Of a stretch of 64,000 nucleotides of DNA, positions 58,547 to 64,000 are shown piece after piece. Origin of the DNA: Flavobacterium sasangense DSM 21067. Lineage in GTDB: Bacteria; Bacteroidota; Bacteroidia; Flavobacteriales; Flavobacteriaceae. The notes under the pieces are model-generated. The model searched no databases. It saw only the letters and a program-made list of their open reading frames with translations, and had not been told where the DNA came from. A program made the position numbers and the translations under genes. The stretch lies in NCBI RefSeq assembly GCF_000686885.1, contig NZ_JMLU01000001.1, positions 124,001-188,000 of the forward strand, written 5' to 3'. Within the stretch, counting starts at the first letter, position 1. Each line of letters starts with the position of its first letter.

Positions 58547-60313
58547 ATGAGATTTTTAGGAAATGTATTAGCAACCATAGTAGGCCTTTTCGTCTTTAGT
58601 ATTATTGCTTTTTTTGGTATAATTATAATTGGAGTTATTGCAGGAAGCAGTGACGAAACCGTTACTGTAAAAAACAATTCCGTTATTGAATTAGACTTAT
58701 CAAAAGTATCTTTGGATTATGCTGGAAAAACCAATTATAAAGACTTCAATTACTTTGAAGCGCATCATGATGGTGTTACCGATATTTTAAATGCAATTGA
58801 AGCGGCTAAAACCGATGACAAAATTAAAGGAATTTCTATTCTTAACAACCAATCACAACTAGGTTTAGCCCAAAGCAAAGCAGTGCGAGATAAATTGGAA
58901 GATTTCAAAAAATCTGGAAAATTTGTTTATGCTTACGCTAATTTTTACACACAAGGCGAATATTATTTAAATTCTGTTGCAGATCAAGTATATTTAAACC
59001 CAATGGGAGAAGTTGATTTCAAAGGATTATCTTCTGAAATTATTTACATGAAAGAGTTACAAGAAAAATCGGGTGTTAAGTTTGAAGTAATTCGTCATGG
59101 AAAATACAAAAGTGCTGTTGAACCTTTCTTAGCTCAGGAAATGAGTTCCGAAAATCGCGAACAAATGACGGTTTTATTAAACTCGGTTTGGAGTACTATT
59201 GTAGAAGATATTGCTAAAAGCAGAAAATTATCAATTGCCCAATTAAATGCCATTGCAAATACGTTAGGCGCAAGAACTCCAGACTTGGCATTAGCAAATA
59301 AATTAGTGGATAAAGTAGCCTATGAAGACGAATATCATGATATGATTAGAGCAAAATTAAAGCTTGACAAAAAAGAAAAATATGATATCGTAAGTATCAC
59401 AGATTATGCAAAAACTGCCGCTTCAACAGTTGAAGATTACTCTAAAAAAGATATAATTGCCGTAATTTATGCTCAAGGTGAAATTGCAGGTGGCGAAGGA
59501 GATGTAAACGTAATTGGTGAAGGTTCTATCAAACGTTCTTTACAAGAAGCACGTGAAAATGATGATGTAAAAGCTATTGTATTACGCGTAAATAGCCCAG
59601 GTGGAAGTGCTTTGACTTCAGAGTTAATTTGGAGAGAAATTGAAATAACTAAAAAAACAAAGCCTGTTGTAGTTTCTATGGGGAATTATGCCGCTTCTGG
59701 AGGATATTACATTGCAGCTAATGCCGATCGAATTTTCGCAGAACCAAACACGATTACAGGTTCTATTGGAGTTTTCGGAATGTTACCCAACATGAACCAA
59801 TTAGGTAAAAACATCGGAATTAACGCCGAACAAGTAAAAACGCATGAAAACGCTAGTGGTTACAGTATTTTTGAACCTATTGACGAAAACTTCAAAGGGT
59901 ATATTTTAGAAAGCATCGAAAAAACATACGCTACTTTTTTACAACGTGTAGCTGATGGAAGAAAAATGACCACTGAACAAGTTGATGCCATTGCACAAGG
60001 AAGAGTTTGGACAGGAGTAGATGCACAAAAACTTGGACTCGTTGACGAAATTGGTGGTTTAGATACAGCCATTAAATATGCAGCAAAACTTGGAAAAACA
60101 AATTCGTATAGAACCGAAAACTTCCCAGAATACGAAAAAAGCTTTGAAGATTTACTTGCCAATTTCACCGGAATGGCGATGTTTAAAACTAAAGAGCAAT
60201 TGTTAAAAGAACAATTAGGTGTAGAAGGCTTTCAAATGCTAGAACAAATCAAACGAGTAAAAAGCAGAAAAGGTATCCAAGCCATGATGCCTTATGAAAT
60301 TGAGATTCATTAA
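58547..60313 (+). CDS. sppA: Signal peptide peptidase SppA, 67K type
   Basis: SppA cuts leftover signal peptides in the membrane. The 588-residue protein has one N-terminal helix (about 5-32) and two homologous S49 halves. The N-terminal half supplies the lysine of the Ser-Lys dyad in RHGKYKSAVEPFLA near residue 185. The C-terminal half supplies the serine in GNYAASGGYYIAANADRIFAEPNTITGSIGVFG near residue 388. The size and arrangement equal the E. coli 67K form. A terminator lies 17 bp after the stop. Confidence 0.95.
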   Translation: MRFLGNVLATIVGLFVFSIIAFFGIIIIGVIAGSSDETVTVKNNSVIELDLSKVSLDYAGKTNYKDFNYFEAHHDGVTDILNAIEAAKTDDKIKGISILNNQSQLGLAQSKAVRDKLEDFKKSGKFVYAYANFYTQGEYYLNSVADQVYLNPMGEVDFKGLSSEIIYMKELQEKSGVKFEVIRHGKYKSAVEPFLAQEMSSENREQMTVLLNSVWSTIVEDIAKSRKLSIAQLNAIANTLGARTPDLALANKLVDKVAYEDEYHDMIRAKLKLDKKEKYDIVSITDYAKTAASTVEDYSKKDIIAVIYAQGEIAGGEGDVNVIGEGSIKRSLQEARENDDVKAIVLRVNSPGGSALTSELIWREIEITKKTKPVVVSMGNYAASGGYYIAANADRIFAEPNTITGSIGVFGMLPNMNQLGKNIGINAEQVKTHENASGYSIFEPIDENFKGYILESIEKTYATFLQRVADGRKMTTEQVDAIAQGRVWTGVDAQKLGLVDEIGGLDTAIKYAAKLGKTNSYRTENFPEYEKSFEDLLANFTGMAMFKTKEQLLKEQLGVEGFQMLEQIKRVKSRKGIQAMMPYEIEIH

Positions 60314-60330
60314 TCTTTACTATAAACACT

Positions 60331-60369
60331 AAAATCCCAAAGACAAAATGTTTTTTTGGGATTTTTTTT
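60331..60369 (+). terminator. Terminator after sppA
   Basis: AAAATCCCAAA faces TTTGGGATTTT across a 14-base loop, followed by T residues. Confidence 0.75.
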
Positions 60370-60411
60370 ACATATTCACTTAAAATTAATACTTAAATTT
60401 ACAATTGGTAT

Positions 60412-60419
60412 TACTTTTG
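60412..60419 (+). promoter_or_regulatory. Promoter -7 element for the AsmA-family gene
   Basis: TACTTTTG fits TAnnTTTG, 36 bp before the ATG. No TTG lies at 17-20 bases. Confidence 0.45.
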
Positions 60420-60455
60420 TATCATTGAATTTTAATCATCCCTAATTACACTATC

Positions 60456-63074
60456 ATGTTAAAGAAAGTTTTAAAAGGTTTAGGAATATTTCTTTTGGTA
60501 ACCATTATAGCATTAGCAGCCGCTCCATTTTTGTTTAAAGACAAAATCAAGGAAATGATAGCTAAAACATTAAACGAAAATGTAAATGCTAACATTGCAT
60601 TCGAAGATGTAGACTTAAGTTTATTAAAGAGTTTTCCAAAAGCTCATGTTACCATTGATAAGCTGAGCATCATAAACAAAGCCCCTTTTGCTGGCGATAC
60701 GCTTTTGTATGCTGGAGAAACTAATGTAACTATGAGTGTAAAAGAACTTTTTAAAGGAGATGGTGAAACCATGAGCTTAGAAAGTTTTAGCGCCGTTGAC
60801 GGAATTGTGAACATCATTTTTAACAAAGAAGGTCTTGGTAATTTTGATATCGCACTAAAAGAAGCAGAAGAAAAAAAACCTTCTGAAAGCAAACCTTTTT
60901 CTTTAGACATACAAAAATATGGTGTTGAGAATCTTAAATTCAGTTATATTGATGAAGGTTCGAACATGAAAATGGTTTTAGACAGCATTTACCATGAAGG
61001 AAAAGGAAATTTTGCTGCTCAAAAATTAGATTTGGAAACTAAAACCAAAGCTAAACTTTCTTTTGAAATGGAGAAAATGAACTACATGAACAATGTAGGA
61101 ATCACTTTAGATGCTGTTTTAGGAATTGATTTAGAAAAAAGCAAATACGAATTCAAAAACAACAAAGCTTTAATTAACCAATTACCATTAGAATTTAATG
61201 GTTTTATTCAAATGGTGGAAGCAGGTCAAACCTATAACTTAACATTCAAAACACCAACTTCTGATTTCAAAAACTTCTTGGGATTAATTCCAGCAGCTTA
61301 TTCAGGCGATATCAACAAAGTAAAAACAACCGGACAATTTTCAGTAGATGGAAAAGTAAAAGGAAATTTAACCGAAACTACAATTCCAGCTTTTGATGTG
61401 AAAATTGCTTCGAATAATGCCTCGTTCCAATATCCAGATTTACCAAAATCGGTAAAAAAGATTGTAATTGATACTCATATTATTAACGAAACCGGTTTAA
61501 TGAATGACACTTATGTGAATTTACACCAATTGTCATTTGCTATTGATCAAGACGTTTTTAATGCGAAGGCAATTGTGAAAAATATTGCCACAAATGCTTT
61601 AGTGGATGCCGAATTAAAAGGAACCATCAATTTAGCAAATGTTACCAAAGCATATCCAGTAAAATTAGACAAACCGCTAACTGGAATTCTAAAAGCCGAT
61701 GTAAAAACAAAATTCGACATGCAATCAGTTGAGAAAAGTCAGTATCAAAACATACAAAATTCGGGAACTGTGAGTTTAACAGGATTCAATTACGAAGGTC
61801 CAGAAATGGCAAAACCATTCAAGATTAATCAAGCTAATGTAGCGTTCAATCCAAACCACATCAACTTAAGTAAGTTTGACGCTAAAACAGGTTCGTCTGA
61901 TATTCAAGTAAATGGAACATTGGATAATTTCTACGGATTCCTATTCAAAAATCAAATCTTGAAAGGGAAATTCAATATGAATTCGACCAAATTAGTAGTC
62001 TCTGATTTCATGGCACCTACTACAACTGTTTCAGAAGAAGGTAAAAAAACTACTGAAGCGGTTAAAATTCCTTCTTTTTTAGATTGCAGTATTACAGCAA
62101 AAGCTGGAACTGTAGTTTATGACAATTTAAATTTGAAAGATGTTTCAGGAACTATGCTTATCAAAGATGAAGCGGTAACCCTAAACAATTTAAAAATGGG
62201 TGTTTTTGGTGGAAATATTGGTTTAACCGGAACGGTTTCAACTAAAGGGAAAACACCTACTTTCAATATGAATTTAGGTTTAGATAAAGTCAATATTGCA
62301 GAATCGTTTACCCAATTAGACATGTTAAAATCGATTGCTCCAATTGCTGGTGTAATTAATGGAAAACTAAATTCGACCATCAAACTTTCTGGAGATTTAC
62401 AAAACGATATGACGCCTAACTTAAAAACCATTTCTGGTGATTTATTTGGGCAATTATTATCAACTACTATCAATGAAAAGAACTCTGCAATGCTAACTTC
62501 TTTAAGTTCTAACTTAAAATTCATCGACATGAGTAAAGTAAACTTAAACGATGTAAAAGCGGCTTTATCTTTTAAAGATGGAAAAGTTAATGTAAAACCT
62601 TTTGACATTAAATACCAAGACATTACAGTGAATGTTGGTGGAAGTCATGGTTTTGATCAAACGATGAATTACAATTTGAAATTTGATGTTCCGGTGAAAT
62701 ATTTAGGTAAAGACGTAACTAATTTAATTGCGAAATTAACACCTGCCGACCAAAAACAAATAACCAGCATTCCAGTAAATGGATTGATGACAGGTAACTT
62801 TTCGCAACCAAAGTTTAATTCCGATTTAAAACAATCGACCACAAATTTGACTACGCAATTGGTTAAAATGCAGAAAGAGAAATATGTGAATCAAGGCACG
62901 AATGCATTAAACAATATGTTGAATGGAACCAAAGGCAATACTTCTGGAACCACTACAACTGCAACAGATACTTCAAAAACCAAAACCACACCTAAAGAAG
63001 AAATTAAAAACACGGTAAAAGACAAAGCAACCGGAGCTTTAAAGGATTTATTTGGCAAGAAGAAAAAAGAATAA
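60456..63074 (+). CDS. AsmA-family inner-membrane protein
   Basis: The 872-residue protein has a single N-terminal helix (about 5-27, ..FLLVTIIALAAAPFLF) followed by a long repetitive beta region typical of AsmA/TamB-like bridge proteins. It opens with the AsmA block ANIAFEDVDLSLLKSFPKAHVTIDKLSI and later has the AsmA_2-like region NMNLGLDKVNIAESFTQLDML, about 600-720. The C-terminal ~60 residues are low-complexity Thr/Lys (NTSGTTTTATDTSKTKTTPKEE). Family members move or sort lipids across the periplasm; this one is uncharacterised. Confidence 0.88.
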   Translation: MLKKVLKGLGIFLLVTIIALAAAPFLFKDKIKEMIAKTLNENVNANIAFEDVDLSLLKSFPKAHVTIDKLSIINKAPFAGDTLLYAGETNVTMSVKELFKGDGETMSLESFSAVDGIVNIIFNKEGLGNFDIALKEAEEKKPSESKPFSLDIQKYGVENLKFSYIDEGSNMKMVLDSIYHEGKGNFAAQKLDLETKTKAKLSFEMEKMNYMNNVGITLDAVLGIDLEKSKYEFKNNKALINQLPLEFNGFIQMVEAGQTYNLTFKTPTSDFKNFLGLIPAAYSGDINKVKTTGQFSVDGKVKGNLTETTIPAFDVKIASNNASFQYPDLPKSVKKIVIDTHIINETGLMNDTYVNLHQLSFAIDQDVFNAKAIVKNIATNALVDAELKGTINLANVTKAYPVKLDKPLTGILKADVKTKFDMQSVEKSQYQNIQNSGTVSLTGFNYEGPEMAKPFKINQANVAFNPNHINLSKFDAKTGSSDIQVNGTLDNFYGFLFKNQILKGKFNMNSTKLVVSDFMAPTTTVSEEGKKTTEAVKIPSFLDCSITAKAGTVVYDNLNLKDVSGTMLIKDEAVTLNNLKMGVFGGNIGLTGTVSTKGKTPTFNMNLGLDKVNIAESFTQLDMLKSIAPIAGVINGKLNSTIKLSGDLQNDMTPNLKTISGDLFGQLLSTTINEKNSAMLTSLSSNLKFIDMSKVNLNDVKAALSFKDGKVNVKPFDIKYQDITVNVGGSHGFDQTMNYNLKFDVPVKYLGKDVTNLIAKLTPADQKQITSIPVNGLMTGNFSQPKFNSDLKQSTTNLTTQLVKMQKEKYVNQGTNALNNMLNGTKGNTSGTTTTATDTSKTKTTPKEEIKNTVKDKATGALKDLFGKKKKE

Positions 63075-63080
63075 TTAAAA

Positions 63081-63118
63081 AAAGAAACCCTTTCAAAATT
63101 GAAAGGGTTTCTTTTTTT
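63081..63118. terminator. Bidirectional terminator
   Basis: A 14-bp perfect stem (AAAGAAACCCTTTC / GAAAGGGTTTCTTT) with loop AAAATT and T-runs on both strands lies between the convergent AsmA-family and DUF2797 genes. Confidence 0.88.
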
Positions 63119-63908
63119 ATAAACTCATCTTCACCACATAACCTTCATACGTTCTTACGTTAAAAACGGTTCCGTCTTCAAAAAGTAAGTATTGGCCTTT
63201 AATTCCAGTTAAGGTTCCTGAGAAATTGGGAGTTTTATCTAAATTTAAACTCGTTACTTTTTTAGGATATTGCAACACTGGAAAATCGAGCTGAATGATT
63301 TTTTCTTCTTTTGGAAAATAATCTTTTACTTCGGTTGGTAACCAATCGAAAACTTTATTGCGTTCTGCAATCAAATCCATTTGTAAATATTCGTTTTTTA
63401 GCATTTTTTGCCAATTGGTTTTATCAGCAAAATGGTTTTTCAATGCTACTTCGGTAATTCCCGCTAAATATCTGTTTGGAACTTCTACAATTGGAATGGC
63501 TTGCACGGCGCCTTGGTCAATCCATCTTGTAGGAACTTGAGTTTTTCTGGTTACACCAACTTTTACTTCACTTGATAACGCTAAATACACTACATGAGGT
63601 TGTAATTGTACACGCTTTTCGTATTCTAAATCGCGGTCTTCAATATCTAAATGAGCGGTGCTTAATTCGGGCTTCATAATCCAATCCCCTACTGCTGGGC
63701 TGCTCATAAAACAATCGTAACAAAATCCTTGACGAAAAATTTTCTTAGCTTTTCCGCAATTCAAACATTGGTAGCCTTGAAACTCTATTTCCATTGGTTT
63801 TCCTAATAATTGGTTCAGGTTTAAAAAACTATTTTCAAAAACCAAATAGTATTGAATTGGGTTTCCAAATTCGGTTTGCATTTTACTTAGCGTGCCTTGA
63901 TAATTCAT
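63117..63908 (-). CDS. DUF2797 zinc-binding protein
   Basis: The 263-residue protein has a four-cysteine zinc site in YQCLNCGKAKKIFRQGFCYDCF at about 46-67. A conserved central block follows: HLDIEDRDLEYEKRVQLQPHVVYLALSSEVKVGVTRKTQVPTRWIDQGA, about 96-144. This block, with VYLALSSEVKVGVTR and RWIDQGA, has GIY-YIG-like spacing, so a nucleic-acid role is possible but not demonstrated. It ends the window on the minus strand. Confidence 0.88.
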   Translation of the reverse strand: MNYQGTLSKMQTEFGNPIQYYLVFENSFLNLNQLLGKPMEIEFQGYQCLNCGKAKKIFRQGFCYDCFMSSPAVGDWIMKPELSTAHLDIEDRDLEYEKRVQLQPHVVYLALSSEVKVGVTRKTQVPTRWIDQGAVQAIPIVEVPNRYLAGITEVALKNHFADKTNWQKMLKNEYLQMDLIAERNKVFDWLPTEVKDYFPKEEKIIQLDFPVLQYPKKVTSLNLDKTPNFSGTLTGIKGQYLLFEDGTVFNVRTYEGYVVKMSL

Positions 63909-63932
63909 TTGTGTTAAGATTTACTTTTTCGT

Positions 63933-63961
63933 TTGATTATTTAAAAAAAATGCTATTTTTG
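63933..63961 (+). promoter_or_regulatory. Promoter reading out of the window
   Basis: TTG (63933-63935), an 18-base spacer and TATTTTTG (63954-63961) match the consensus. It points right, to a gene beyond base 64000, divergent from the DUF2797 gene. Confidence 0.65.
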
Positions 63962-64000
63962 GTAAAGTTATTATTCCGTTTTAATAATTCAAAATTAGAA

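Noticed and set aside
62117..62623. 168-codon open frame antisense to the AsmA-family gene
   Set aside because: It is a mirror of an AT-rich repetitive coding region; composition and position show it is a shadow.

Overview
The window looks like a chromosomal segment of a low-GC member of the Bacteroidota, most likely Flavobacterium or a close relative. The evidence is the AT-rich composition, promoters of the form TTG-N17-20-TAnnTTTG, almost no Shine-Dalgarno sequences, and family-typical genes: a type IX secretion plug protein, GLPGLI-family proteins, an S46 peptidase, a sodium-pumping NADH:quinone oxidoreductase with its ApbE flavin transferase, a short RG-tailed RRM protein and a FolK-deoxynucleoside kinase fusion. 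No rRNA, CRISPR array or insertion sequence was seen.

Layout: 1-4.1 kb is the end of a type I secretion or efflux operon (ABC exporter, HlyD-like adaptor, TolC-like channel); the exporter ATPase has several degenerate motifs. 4.1-10.6 kb holds housekeeping genes (RRM protein, CoA transferase, map and a methyltransferase, M16 protease). 10.7-18.7 kb is the leftward nqrABCDEF block followed by a small membrane protein gene flanked by identical 38-bp terminators, a small soluble protein and apbE. 18.9-35.7 kb mixes the T9SS plug gene, apaG, pruA, rsmG, a desaturase, an aminotransferase, a U32 peptidase, a redox/stress-like group (Crp/Fnr regulator, pirin, GNAT plus ferredoxin-like pair, flavin reductase), fabD and cell-wall or secreted proteins. 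35.7-42 kb has envelope sugar genes (galE, a DegT aminotransferase, waaA) and a DPP11-like S46 peptidase, then two tandem paralogous small lipoproteins.

43.19-49.00 kb is a compact integrative element of about 5.8 kb inserted at the 3' end of a tRNA-Leu(UAA) gene. It is bounded by a 15-bp direct repeat and carries a tyrosine recombinase, a helix-turn-helix protein, a VRR-NUC-type nuclease, a protein with the GGRxKGTPNK start seen on phage-associated and small-terminase-like proteins, and several orphan genes. It has no visible conjugation, capsid or large terminase genes. It restores the tRNA 3' end and brings a replacement terminator for the tRNA operon; the old host terminator is stranded at the far end. 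CGTAC-containing repeats with an 11-bp pitch lie near both ends. This is the best candidate for an undescribed system: a minimal Bacteroidota satellite-like element.

49.4-64 kb has a small secreted peptide, a GLPGLI protein with its TonB-receptor-like partner, mutS, a second GLPGLI gene, a TrmH-type methyltransferase, the folK-dNK fusion, sppA, an AsmA-family protein and a DUF2797 protein.
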